A DNA stretch of 27,483 nucleotides from an uncultured Lentisphaeraceae bacterium (GTDB taxonomy: Bacteria > Verrucomicrobiota > Kiritimatiellia > RFP12 > DVOR01). The stretch is from the NCBI GenBank assembly GCA_937892925.1, contig CALBHX010000029.1:1-27483 (forward strand), read 5' to 3'. How positions within the stretch are numbered: the stretch's first letter is position 1; the number at the start of each line of letters is the position of its first letter. The notes below the pieces were generated by a model that saw only the letters and a program-made list of their open reading frames with translations, was not told the DNA's origin and ran no database searches. This document shows, piece after piece, positions 1 to 8,015 of this stretch. A program made the position numbers and the translations under genes.

Positions 1-135
1 CTTCACTCGGCAGGCCTTCGCCTTGCATCACGGTTTCGAGGGGGTAGCCGGTGCACTCTTCGAGTGTGCTTCGCGGGCGATGCGGTAGGCATCTCATCGA
101 GCCCCCTCTTGAGCGCCTGGTAAGCCGCCCACATC
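1..135 (-). pseudogene. GC-rich possible decayed coding fragment
   Basis: This stretch is clearly more GC-rich than the DNA that follows, with a sharp change near base 135. Read on the minus strand it gives protein-like peptides only if the frame changes twice within about 100 bases: first AAYQALKRGLDEM, then YRIAREAH, then LEECTGYPLETVMQGEGLP running off the window edge. That pattern suggests a frameshifted remnant of a gene or mobile element rather than an intact gene. I do not recognise the family. Confidence is low because the piece is short and cut by the window. Confidence 0.25.
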
Positions 136-867
136 AGTTATCAAGCATTTTGAGAATAGCCCCTAAAAAACATCAGTTGATTCTCAACTTCATTGATAAC
201 TCCCCTTTTTCCCCTTTTCATTCTCAATCATTCATCCTGCCAAAATACCGTCACAACCCTGTTATATTAGCCTTTTCCATCCTATTCCCCAGACTCACTG
301 CATGTGCGTCAAATCATATAAAAAGTGTGGAAGATTTGTGGTAGGGGATGGAACTTGGAAAGGGCAGCTTGCGTATAGTCTATGCAAGGGTGGTAAGTTT
401 GCATGAAACGTTGGTATCCTCAGGAGAAAGGATATGGTGGAGGTCTTCTTGTGTACAGAGGTCGGGGGGTAATCAAGCGTGGGGCAGGGTGAACATGTGT
501 CTGCTCGTACATGTTACAAAGTATGTTTTTGAGCGTTGTCTCCTAAAATTGAAGAGTGTACAGGTGTATGCCATTTCTGATTGTTTTCAAGATCTTTTTG
601 CTCTTCTATATGAAATACGATTCGCGATCATTTGCGTTATAAATTATTTAATGAGCCGTTTTGCGATGTAGTTCCTGGACTTGACTAACGTGGATTGATA
701 TAACGTATAGGTGAGAGGTCTTCGACCGGTCGGGATAGATGGCTATTTTATGATCAGTTTTTGGGGAGTGGTATTTTGTACGTTGACATGTGGTTATACG
801 TACGGGGATGTGAGAAGCTGACGTGCTTACAGGATGATGCAGATGGTTCAATGACGATGAGGCCGTG
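136..867. other. Long AT-rich intergenic region
   Basis: About 730 bases with no convincing gene. The open frames here (for example 51-344 and 348-671) have no family resemblance and no ribosome binding site. Two symmetric elements stand out: AACATGT at 492-498 facing ACATGTT at 509-515 with a 10-base gap, and the perfect 10-base palindrome CGACCGGTCG at 723-732. Either could be an operator for the uronate operon downstream, but both lie well upstream of the promoter, so this is speculative. Confidence 0.5.
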
Positions 868-895
868 TTGATTTTTATGGTGATTGCGTTATACT
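868..895 (+). promoter_or_regulatory. Promoter of the uronate operon
   Basis: A -35 box TTGATT (868-873) and a -10 box TATACT (890-895) are separated by 16 bases. Transcription would begin near 902, giving a leader of about 45 bases before kdgK. The leader holds AAGGA at 934-938, 8 bases before the start codon. Confidence 0.5.
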
Positions 896-946
896 TTAGA
901 GAAAGTTCGGAGTAGGTCTCCGTGAGCATAAGCAAGGATTGTTGAT

Positions 947-2047
947 ATGGCATTGTTGAATGTGAAAGCTGCGGCGAATTGTCGTTGGGATATTGTTTCC
1001 TTGGGGGAAGTCATGTTGCGGCTGGATCCGGGTGAGGGGAGGATTCATACTACACGAGCGTTTAAGGTTTGGGAAGGTGGTGGAGAATATAATGTGTGTC
1101 GCGGAGCGCGGCGTTGTTTTGGTTTACGTGCTTCGGTGGTTACGGCTTTGGCAGATAATCCGGTAGGGCGCCTGGTGGAAGATTTTATTTTGCAGGGTGG
1201 GGTGGACACTTCGCATATTCGGTGGACGGGATATGATGGTATTGGTCGAAATGTTCGTAATGGATTGAACTTTACTGAGCGCGGGTTTGGTGTACGAGGT
1301 GCGCGTGGATGCTCTGATCGTGGTAATACGGCGATTTCTCAGTTGAAGGCCGGAGATGTGGATTGGGAGACGCTTTTTGGCAATGAGGGCGTGCGTTGGT
1401 TTCATACGGGCGGGATCTTTGCTGCATTGTCTGCGACAACGCCGGAAGTTGCCATTGAGGCTCTGCGGTGTGCCAAGAAGCATGGAACGATTACATCCTA
1501 TGATTTGAATTATCGTCCTTCGTTATGGAAGGGTATTGGTGGGCAGGAGCGTGCGCGGGAAGTGAATCGTGAGATTGCTCGGTATGTGGATGTGATGATT
1601 GGAAACGAAGAGGATTTTACCGCTAGTCTTGGCTTGGAAGTGCCCGGAGTGGATGCGAATTTGACAACACTTCCGATTGATGGTTTTAAACGAATGATTG
1701 ACGAGGCGGTTAGGGTGTACCCTAACTTCAAGGTGGTGGCTACGACTTTGCGAAGCGTCAAAACCGCAACTGTGAATGATTGGGGCGCCATTTGTTGGGC
1801 GGAGGGCCAATTCCATGAAGCCATTCATCGCCCAGGGTTGGAAATCCTAGATCGTGTGGGCGGTGGCGATAGTTTTGCTTCTGGGCTTATATTTGGTCTT
1901 ATGGAAAAAGGCGATGCCGCCTTGGCGGTTAATTATGGTGCCGCGCATGGTGCACTGGCCATGACAACGCCGGGGGACACCTCTATGGCTACTCGGGCGG
2001 AGGTGGAGAAGTTGGTTGGCGGAGGCTCCGCCCGCGTTGATCGTTAA
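947..2047 (+). CDS. kdgK: 2-keto-3-deoxygluconate kinase (PfkB family)
   Basis: PfkB-family sugar kinase of 366 residues, assigned as the cytoplasmic enzyme that phosphorylates 2-keto-3-deoxygluconate (KDG) to KDPG with ATP. Visible motifs are the N-terminal GEVMLRLDPGEG (20-31), the first PfkB glycine signature GGGEYN (44-49), SYDLNYRPSLW (184-194) and the second signature GGGDSFASG (305-313), whose D308 is the expected catalytic base. The start has AAGGA 8 bases upstream. It is the first gene of an operon holding the rest of the uronate pathway, and the next gene begins 20 bases after its stop. That context fixes the substrate as KDG rather than ribose or fructose, though the family alone would not prove it. 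Confidence 0.85.
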   Translation: MALLNVKAAANCRWDIVSLGEVMLRLDPGEGRIHTTRAFKVWEGGGEYNVCRGARRCFGLRASVVTALADNPVGRLVEDFILQGGVDTSHIRWTGYDGIGRNVRNGLNFTERGFGVRGARGCSDRGNTAISQLKAGDVDWETLFGNEGVRWFHTGGIFAALSATTPEVAIEALRCAKKHGTITSYDLNYRPSLWKGIGGQERAREVNREIARYVDVMIGNEEDFTASLGLEVPGVDANLTTLPIDGFKRMIDEAVRVYPNFKVVATTLRSVKTATVNDWGAICWAEGQFHEAIHRPGLEILDRVGGGDSFASGLIFGLMEKGDAALAVNYGAAHGALAMTTPGDTSMATRAEVEKLVGGGSARVDR

Positions 2048-2067
2048 ATAGCTGAAAGGAGCTTGAA

Positions 2068-4047
2068 ATGAAACAAGGTTGGCGTTGGTTCGGTACGCAA
2101 GATGCCATTTCGCTAAAGGAAATTCGTCAAGCAGGTGTAACGGATATCGTGGCAGCACTTTATGAACGTTCTTGTGGCGAGGTATGGCCCATAGAGGAAA
2201 TTCGCGCGCGTCAGGAAGTGGTGAAAGCTGCTGGTATGACGTGGAGTGTTGTGGAAAGTGTTCCTGTTCATGAGAGTATCAAAACGCGTACGGGAGATTT
2301 TTGCAAGTATATTGAGAATTATAAGCAGACACTTCGTAATTTGGCCGCGTGTGGTATCAAGGTGGTGTGTTACAACTTCATGCCCATCTTGGACTGGACG
2401 CGGAGCCAGTTAGACTATCCACTGCCTGATGGATCCACTGTACTTAACTTTGATGTGGTGGCGGTGGCGGCGTTTGACCTCTTCATGTTGAAACGCCCGG
2501 GTGCAGAAACAACTTATGATGTGGCATTACAGGCTAAAGCCAAAGCGTGGTTCGATTCCGCCACTCCAGAGCAACGGAAGAAGACCTCGGATAGTATTCT
2601 GCTTGGATTGCCGGGTACGGTTGACAATCTTACAATTGAAGGTTTTCGTGAGTTACTCAAGGCCTATGAGGGGATTGACGATACTGCGTTGCGGAATAAC
2701 CTTTATGCATTTTTGAATGAGCTCGCGCCTTTGTGTGATGAGTTGGATATTCGGATGGCCATTCATCCTGATGATCCGCCACGACCGATTTTCGGTCTTC
2801 CGCGTATCCTGTCCGATGCTGCTGATATTCGCGAAATGTGTGAACGTGTCCCAAGTGAACGAATGGGGTTAACGCTATGTACGGGATCTCTTGGTGGTGA
2901 ACCAGCCAATGATGAGGTGGCTATCTTTAAGGCATTTGCTTCGCGGATTCACTTTGTTCATTTTCGTAATGTGGTGTACGGGGAAAATGGTAGCTTCCAT
3001 GAATCTGGGTGTCACCTTTGCGGTAAGGTTGATATGCCACGTTTGATGAGGGCACTCTTGGAAGAGGAAGCGCGTCGTGGTGAAGCCATTGTCGTGCGTC
3101 CGGATCATGGCCGGTTGTTGGAAATTGATAAGGGGCGAACGTGTTATAGCGGCTATTCATATGGAGGGCGTCTAGTCGGGTTGGCCGAGTTGCGTGGGTT
3201 GGAATACGGACTAAAACATGGTTCTGATGTAGACGGCAAGGTCGTTGTTATTACCGGAGGGGCAGGGGTGCTTTGTTCGGTGATGACTGCGGATTTACTT
3301 CGTCATGGGGCAAAAGTTGCCATCCTCGATTTACACGGAGATGTGGCCAAGGCCTTTGCAGAAAAACTTGCCAGCCAGGGTTATGTCAATACGTTGCCAT
3401 TGGAAGCGAATGTGCTTGATCGCGCATCACTTGAAGCCGCTCGTGATACAGTGATGGCTAAATGGGGGCGTGTAGATATTTTGATCAACGGTGCGGGGGG
3501 TAATCACCCGAAAGGAACGTGTCCTGCTGAGCAGATGACGCCAGAGACGCCCTTGGAAGATTCTTTCTTTGGACTTGGTATCGAAGGGTTTGAATTCGTC
3601 AATCGGTTAAATTTTATCGGTACGCTTTTGCCGTCTCAGGTATTTGCCAAAGAGATGTTGGTTTCTGGCGGTTCTATATTGAACATTTCCTCCATGGCGG
3701 CTACACAGCCACTGACAAAGGTGGCAGCCTATGCTGCTGCAAAAGCTTCAATTGAAAACTTTACGCGGTGGTTGGCGACGCATTTGGCGCCGATGGGTAT
3801 TCGGGTAAATGCTATCGCTCCAGGTTTCTTCATTACCAATCAAAATCGTTTCCTTATGCTTGAGCAGGATGGTGAAACGTTGACTCCGCGTGGTAATAAG
3901 GTTATTGCCAAAACGCCTATGCGCAAGTTTGGTCAACCGTCTGACTTATGTGGAGCAGTGCGTTTCCTGATCTCTGAAGAAGCTTCGTTTGTAACCGGCA
4001 TTGTCATCCCTGTGGATGGGGGCTTTCTGGCCTATTCTGGCGTATAA
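2068..4047 (+). CDS. uxuA: Bifunctional mannonate dehydratase / SDR fructuronate reductase fusion
   Basis: One 659-residue frame carries two enzymes. Residues 1-384 are a mannonate dehydratase (UxuA, D-mannonate to KDG plus water), with HPDDPPRPIFGLPR (233-246), C271 in LCTGS, VHFRNV (297-302) and RPDHGR (344-349) as metal or active-site segments. Residues 388-659 are a classical short-chain dehydrogenase: nucleotide-binding TGGAGVL (396-402), NGAGG (474-478), Ser541-Ser542 and the catalytic Y555xxxK559. SDR enzymes of this type beside uxuA interconvert fructuronate and mannonate, the preceding step. The linker is only a few residues, and a reading of 3181-3240 shows no stop at the junction, so this is a real in-frame fusion. 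AAAGGAG lies 6-12 bases before the ATG. Assignment of the SDR substrate is by context. Confidence 0.88.
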   Translation: MKQGWRWFGTQDAISLKEIRQAGVTDIVAALYERSCGEVWPIEEIRARQEVVKAAGMTWSVVESVPVHESIKTRTGDFCKYIENYKQTLRNLAACGIKVVCYNFMPILDWTRSQLDYPLPDGSTVLNFDVVAVAAFDLFMLKRPGAETTYDVALQAKAKAWFDSATPEQRKKTSDSILLGLPGTVDNLTIEGFRELLKAYEGIDDTALRNNLYAFLNELAPLCDELDIRMAIHPDDPPRPIFGLPRILSDAADIREMCERVPSERMGLTLCTGSLGGEPANDEVAIFKAFASRIHFVHFRNVVYGENGSFHESGCHLCGKVDMPRLMRALLEEEARRGEAIVVRPDHGRLLEIDKGRTCYSGYSYGGRLVGLAELRGLEYGLKHGSDVDGKVVVITGGAGVLCSVMTADLLRHGAKVAILDLHGDVAKAFAEKLASQGYVNTLPLEANVLDRASLEAARDTVMAKWGRVDILINGAGGNHPKGTCPAEQMTPETPLEDSFFGLGIEGFEFVNRLNFIGTLLPSQVFAKEMLVSGGSILNISSMAATQPLTKVAAYAAAKASIENFTRWLATHLAPMGIRVNAIAPGFFITNQNRFLMLEQDGETLTPRGNKVIAKTPMRKFGQPSDLCGAVRFLISEEASFVTGIVIPVDGGFLAYSGV

Positions 4048-4132
4048 GCTCTGCTGATTCATCAGTACATGCCGGGAGTTCTTGGGTGTACCGATCGTTT
4101 GTCTTGTTTTTAATCTATTTTTTGAGGTTTTA

Positions 4133-5479
4133 ATGAAACCGTTCATAAATGATGATTTTTTGCTTGACACACAGGAGGCGCGTACGCTTTACCACACGTA
4201 TGCTGAGCCGTGTCCTGTGATTGATTATCACTGCCACTTGGACCCAGAAGAAATTGCATCTAATCGCCCGTTTGAAAATATTACTCAGGCGTGGCTTGGA
4301 GGGGATCATTACAAATGGCGGGCGATGCGTACGGTAGGTGTTCCAGAATGCTTGATTACTGGTGATGCGGATGATCATGCCAAATTTCTGGCGTGGGCGG
4401 AAACGCTTCCAAAACTTCTGCGTAATCCGCTTTATCATTGGAGTCACCTAGAGTTGGCGCGGGTGTTTGGTATTAATGATGTACTGTTAGAGCCGAAAAC
4501 CGCAGAAATGGTATGGCAACGAGCCAATGCGGTATTGACATCGCCTGGGAACGGAGCCCGCGATATTCTGATGCGCTTGGGTGTTCGCCTGGTCTGTACG
4601 ACGGATGACCCAGATGATACGCTTGCGGCACATAGGGCACAGAACGTTCGAGACGAAGTGTTAAAAATGCGCCCGACATGGCGTCCTGGACGGCATTTAG
4701 CGTTATGTGATACATCTTTGCCTTTTGACAAAATGTTGGAACATTTGCGTGAACGTCATAATTATTTTCACGAGGCAGGGTGTCGTCTTTCAGACTATTC
4801 TGTGGAGTCATTTGTACCACCGGCAGATGAAGCGCAAGCATGCGCCACGTATGAAGCTGTTCGGGCGGGAAAGGAGCCGGGGGGGGCTTCACGGGCTGCC
4901 TTTGCAGCTTGGCTACTTTTATTTTTGGCCAAACTGGATGCGGCAAGTGGCTGGGTGCGGCAACTGCATATCGGAGCCTTACGTAATCCAAATGTCCGTA
5001 TGTTCAACGCGCTTGGACCAGATACTGGGTTTGATGCGATTGCTGATTTCTCTTATGCGGCTCCGTTGGCTAGCCATTTAAGTATGCTTGCAGAAGCGAA
5101 TGCTCTTCCGCGGACAATTTTGTACAATCTGAATCCCAAGGATACTCAGATGTTGGCTGTGCTTTGCGGGAGCTTTCAGGATGGGACACCTGGTGGCCGG
5201 GTGACGCTTGGCCCTGCATGGTGGTTTTTAGATCAGATAAACGGGATTGAGGATAATCTGAATGCTATCAGTATGTTGGGGTGTCTCAGTCAGTTCCCTG
5301 GAATGCTGACAGATAGTCGTAGTGTGCTTTCAGTGCCGCGGCATGAATATTTTCGCCGGATCGTATGCCGAATGTTGGGGCATGATTTGCGCGAAGGTAT
5401 ACTTCCGGATGACCTACCTGCCGTTGGAGCCATGGTTCAAGCCATTTCTTGCGGAAATGCACAAGCACTTTTTAAATAA
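4133..5479 (+). CDS. uxaC: Glucuronate isomerase (uronate isomerase)
   Basis: UxaC of 448 residues, close to the family length of about 470. It isomerises D-glucuronate to D-fructuronate (or galacturonate to tagaturonate), the entry step of the pathway encoded around it. It belongs to the amidohydrolase superfamily: the HxH metal pair is in DYHCHLDPEE (His33 and His35). Other typical segments are TTDDP, LRNPNVRMFNALGPDTG, YNLNPKDTQML, GPAWWFLDQ and MLTDSRSVLSVPRHEYFRR near the C terminus. I chose the ATG at 4133 because GAGG lies just upstream and the protein then begins MKPFINDDFLL as in relatives; the frame is open back to 4082. An 85-base gap separates it from the fused uxuA gene. Confidence 0.92.
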   Translation: MKPFINDDFLLDTQEARTLYHTYAEPCPVIDYHCHLDPEEIASNRPFENITQAWLGGDHYKWRAMRTVGVPECLITGDADDHAKFLAWAETLPKLLRNPLYHWSHLELARVFGINDVLLEPKTAEMVWQRANAVLTSPGNGARDILMRLGVRLVCTTDDPDDTLAAHRAQNVRDEVLKMRPTWRPGRHLALCDTSLPFDKMLEHLRERHNYFHEAGCRLSDYSVESFVPPADEAQACATYEAVRAGKEPGGASRAAFAAWLLLFLAKLDAASGWVRQLHIGALRNPNVRMFNALGPDTGFDAIADFSYAAPLASHLSMLAEANALPRTILYNLNPKDTQMLAVLCGSFQDGTPGGRVTLGPAWWFLDQINGIEDNLNAISMLGCLSQFPGMLTDSRSVLSVPRHEYFRRIVCRMLGHDLREGILPDDLPAVGAMVQAISCGNAQALFK

Positions 5480-5513
5480 CCCTTTTTATAAATGAAGAGA
5501 TAGGAAGCTATTG

Positions 5514-6104
5514 ATGCAAACGACAATTGAACGTTTTCGGGAAGCCAAGGTGGTTCCTGTAATTGTTTTGAATAAGCCAGAAGAAGCTGTTCCGTTGGCG
5601 AGAGCGTTGCTTGAACGCGGTATCACGTCCGCTGAGGTTACGTTTCGAACACCTGCTGCCGAAGAAGGGATTCGCCGAATCAAGACAGAGGTCCCGGAAA
5701 TTTTCGTGGGTGCCGGTACGGTGCTTACGGAAGATGCGCTGATACGTGCCAAGCGGGCTGGCGCCGAGTTCGCTGTAGCACCTGGACTTGACTTGGATAT
5801 CTTGCGAAAAGCGGGTGAAGTCGGTTTACCATTTGTGCCAGGTGTGGCCACGGCTAGTGAGTTTATGGCTGCGATTAAAGCTGGGTGTAAAATGGTGAAG
5901 TTTTTCCCCGCGCGCGATGTGGGTGGCATTCCATTGTTGAAGAGTATTTTGGCTGCAGTGGGGCACACTGGCGTGGTCGTCATGCCGACGGGTGGAATTT
6001 CAGAGGCTTCTTTAGAAGAGTGGCTTGCGGTCAAAGGGGTAATCTGTGTCGGAGGTAGTTGGATGGTAAAACCCATTCTTGAAGCTCTTACGGCAAAACA
6101 ATAG
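5514..6104 (+). CDS. kdgA: 2-dehydro-3-deoxy-phosphogluconate (KDPG) aldolase
   Basis: Class I aldolase of 196 residues, splitting KDPG into pyruvate and glyceraldehyde-3-phosphate, the last step of this uronate route. The (beta/alpha)8 barrel motifs are all present: the catalytic Glu41 in AEVTFRTP, GAGTVLT (66-72), the Schiff-base Lys129 in KMVKFFPA, and the phosphate-binding PTGGI (158-162). The ATG at 5514 is preferred over the TTG directly before it because AGGAA lies 7 bases upstream of the ATG. It follows uxaC by 34 bases and is the last gene before a strong terminator. Confidence 0.93.
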   Translation: MQTTIERFREAKVVPVIVLNKPEEAVPLARALLERGITSAEVTFRTPAAEEGIRRIKTEVPEIFVGAGTVLTEDALIRAKRAGAEFAVAPGLDLDILRKAGEVGLPFVPGVATASEFMAAIKAGCKMVKFFPARDVGGIPLLKSILAAVGHTGVVVMPTGGISEASLEEWLAVKGVICVGGSWMVKPILEALTAKQ

Positions 6105-6133
6105 TGGCATAGATTGATGTTTTATCGCTTGAG

Positions 6134-6168
6134 AACCGCCTGACTGCTTTTGGGTAGGCGGTTTTTTT
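6134..6168 (+). terminator. Rho-independent terminator of the uronate operon
   Basis: AACCGCCT (6134-6141) pairs with AGGCGGTT (6156-6163) across a 14-base loop and is followed by a run of T. It ends transcription from kdgK to kdgA. Confidence 0.85.
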
Positions 6169-6704
6169 CGTATATACATATATAGAAATACTCGATATGC
6201 GATAAACGGGATGGAACAATGGGGTGATGAATACTTGATTAAAATATGAAAGTATGCACCAGGGGTATTGATTGAGAAATGCAACAAACGTCATTTCATG
6301 GTTTTGTTTATTTAACACCCTTATGTCACGTTGTCGTGTGTTCTAATTCGAGGTTAAGCTCTTTGGACGCGCCAAATCTTTGGCGTATTCCGATAGGGAG
6401 GATTCCATGTTTTCGCAGAGTATTTAAATGTTGTTTCGCCGTGTATGAATAACAAAACGTTACGTTTTTGAATCTACTTTGATTAAGTGAACATTTTAAA
6501 CGCACTAAAACAGGAAGAGAATCCCATGAGGTGTTGTGTATTTTGGTTGTTTGAAATGTGGCTTCATGTACATGAAAGAACGAAGTCTTGAATGCCTTCA
6601 TATTTGTGTTATCAGACTGTGTTGTCGCTTGTTATGATATGGGAATGACGACTGTTTAACGGGTTAAAGCGTGAGATTCCTCATCTTTTTAGGATGAAAA
6701 TAGT
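6169..6704. other. Intergenic region, no gene seen
   Basis: About 540 AT-rich bases between the uronate terminator and the LysM-gene promoter. Frames on the minus strand (6012-6601) show no family features or ribosome binding sites. The only symmetric element noticed is AAAACG-TTA-CGTTTT at 6454-6468, too short and AT-rich to interpret. Confidence 0.5.
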
Positions 6705-6743
6705 TTGCGAGGACTTCTATTTTTTTGATACACTAAGTATCAA
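6705..6743 (+). promoter_or_regulatory. Promoter and inverted repeat before the LysM gene
   Basis: TTGCGA (6705-6710) and TACACT (6729-6734) form a -35/-10 pair with an 18-base spacer. The -10 sits inside an inverted repeat, TTGATAC (6725-6731) facing GTATCAA (6737-6743), which could be an operator. The core TTTGATACACTAA recurs in the promoter of uxs. Confidence 0.5.
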
Positions 6744-6785
6744 CAGAAGGTTTGTTACAACTTTTGATTTAGGCGAGGATTTTTC

Positions 6786-7916
6786 ATGAAAAAGGAAGTT
6801 GTCTTTTCCCTTTGTTTGACCGCAGTTTCCGCGGTTTTTGTCGTTGGGTGTTCCACCAAGCAGGATGTGGTGGCGTGTAATGCTAGGCAGGCGGCTGTAG
6901 ATGCTTCTGCGACAGAAGTGCGTGAAGCTGAAGAAACTGTGGCTACTGAACCGGTTACGACCCCGAATGAGGCGGCCGTGACTGTAGAGGCGCAGCCGGT
7001 TGCGCCTATTGAACAGTCTCAAGAAGAAGTTGGTGCTGGGGAAAAAGTTAAAACAGCGCAAAAGTCTCAGAAAGTTGTTCATCCACAACCGGTTGCGTAT
7101 GTGGTAACAGCGGGTGACTCTATTAGTGCGCTTGCAGTTCGTTTCAATGTTCGTACGCCTGATATTTTGGCATTGAATCCAACTTTGCGGAAGAACCCAA
7201 ACAATTTACGGATCGGTCAGCGGGTAATGTTGCCTCCTGGAACGGATATTTCAAAAAAAGCTAAACCGCGTCAGGCGAAGGCTGGGAATAAGGCGACTAA
7301 AGGTACAGTCTCCAATTCGGGAAATACTGTTTTTTACACCGTGAAAGCGGGGGATGTCTTGGGGGGGATCGCTAATCGGTACGGCGTGAAGGTGAAGGCC
7401 ATTCGTCAGATTAACCATTTGAAAGGGGACACCATCTGGGTGGGACAGAAGTTAGCCATTCCCAATGCGACAAAGAAGCCGGAAAAGAAGGCTGCGGATA
7501 AGGTAAAAAAGCCTGTTGTCGAGCAAAAGGGGACGCCTGTGAAAAACATTGTTTCTCAGCCTGGGACTGAAAGTGAATCAGAAAAGGCGGTAAAGGCTGT
7601 ATCTGTCGATGAGAAAAAAGACAACTCGGCAGCTGTACCTGGTGAGGTCGGAGTGGAGGCGGTTCCCCCACCTCCGGGTGAAGGGGAGCAGCAACTTGGA
7701 GAAGATGCATTGCCGCCTGTGCCTAAGCAGCAATCTGAGGTAAAGCAGACGTTTCACGCTTATACTGTTGGCGAAGGAGAGGATTTGGTGAGTATCGCGT
7801 TGAAATTTGGAGTAGATCCAGCGGAACTTCGAGCGGCCAATGGAATTGATGCTGCGAGTGGGAATGCAGTTGCAGCGGGGACGACCTTACAGATCCCGAT
7901 TGCGCCCGCTCCCTAA
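6786..7916 (+). CDS. Lipoprotein with three LysM peptidoglycan-binding domains
   Basis: A 376-residue exported protein. The N terminus is a lipoprotein signal: a hydrophobic stretch (5-20) ending in VVGC, so Cys22 would be lipidated. Three LysM modules follow: 103-150 (YVVTAGDSISALAVRFNV), 182-226 (FYTVKAGDVLGGIANRYGV) and 323-371 (HAYTVGEGEDLVSIALKFGV). They are joined by long Ala/Glu/Val- and Lys/Pro-rich linkers; residues 228-320 are probably disordered, with PPPP at 294-297. LysM modules bind N-acetylglucosamine in peptidoglycan, so it probably tethers the outer membrane to the wall or guides a wall enzyme. There is no catalytic domain. GAGGA lies 6 bases before the ATG. A cell-division type polymerase gene follows. 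Confidence 0.85.
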   Translation: MKKEVVFSLCLTAVSAVFVVGCSTKQDVVACNARQAAVDASATEVREAEETVATEPVTTPNEAAVTVEAQPVAPIEQSQEEVGAGEKVKTAQKSQKVVHPQPVAYVVTAGDSISALAVRFNVRTPDILALNPTLRKNPNNLRIGQRVMLPPGTDISKKAKPRQAKAGNKATKGTVSNSGNTVFYTVKAGDVLGGIANRYGVKVKAIRQINHLKGDTIWVGQKLAIPNATKKPEKKAADKVKKPVVEQKGTPVKNIVSQPGTESESEKAVKAVSVDEKKDNSAAVPGEVGVEAVPPPPGEGEQQLGEDALPPVPKQQSEVKQTFHAYTVGEGEDLVSIALKFGVDPAELRAANGIDAASGNAVAAGTTLQIPIAPAP

Positions 7917-7919
7917 TCT

Positions 7920-7985
7920 AGCCACATTTAGTGGCTTGGAGAAGTGCAAACGGGCACGGTTTTGCCGCGCCCGTTTGTGTGTTTT
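7920..7985 (+). terminator. Tandem hairpins and terminator after the LysM gene
   Basis: A small hairpin AGCCAC/GTGGCT (7920-7936) is followed by a strong one: AAACGGGC (7948-7955) pairs with GCCCGTTT (7969-7976), and CGG/CCG inside the loop can extend it. GTGTGTTTT follows. It should end or attenuate transcription before ftsW. Confidence 0.7.
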
Positions 7986-8015
7986 CTGGGTTCGAGTGGC
8001 CAACGGGGTTATACC

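Noticed and set aside
51..671. Two consecutive open frames on the plus strand (97 and 107 codons)
   Set aside because: No family resemblance, no ribosome binding sites, odd amino-acid composition; they lie in AT-rich intergenic DNA.
4473..4991. A 172-codon minus-strand frame inside uxaC
   Set aside because: uxaC is certain on the plus strand; the antisense translation shows no motif.
5486..6076. A 196-codon open frame antisense to kdgA
   Set aside because: It is the shadow of a well-supported aldolase gene; its Ser/Ala/Thr-rich translation has no domain.
6454..6468. AAAACG-TTA-CGTTTT inverted repeat
   Set aside because: Short, AT-rich, no T-run and no gene nearby on either side; likely chance.
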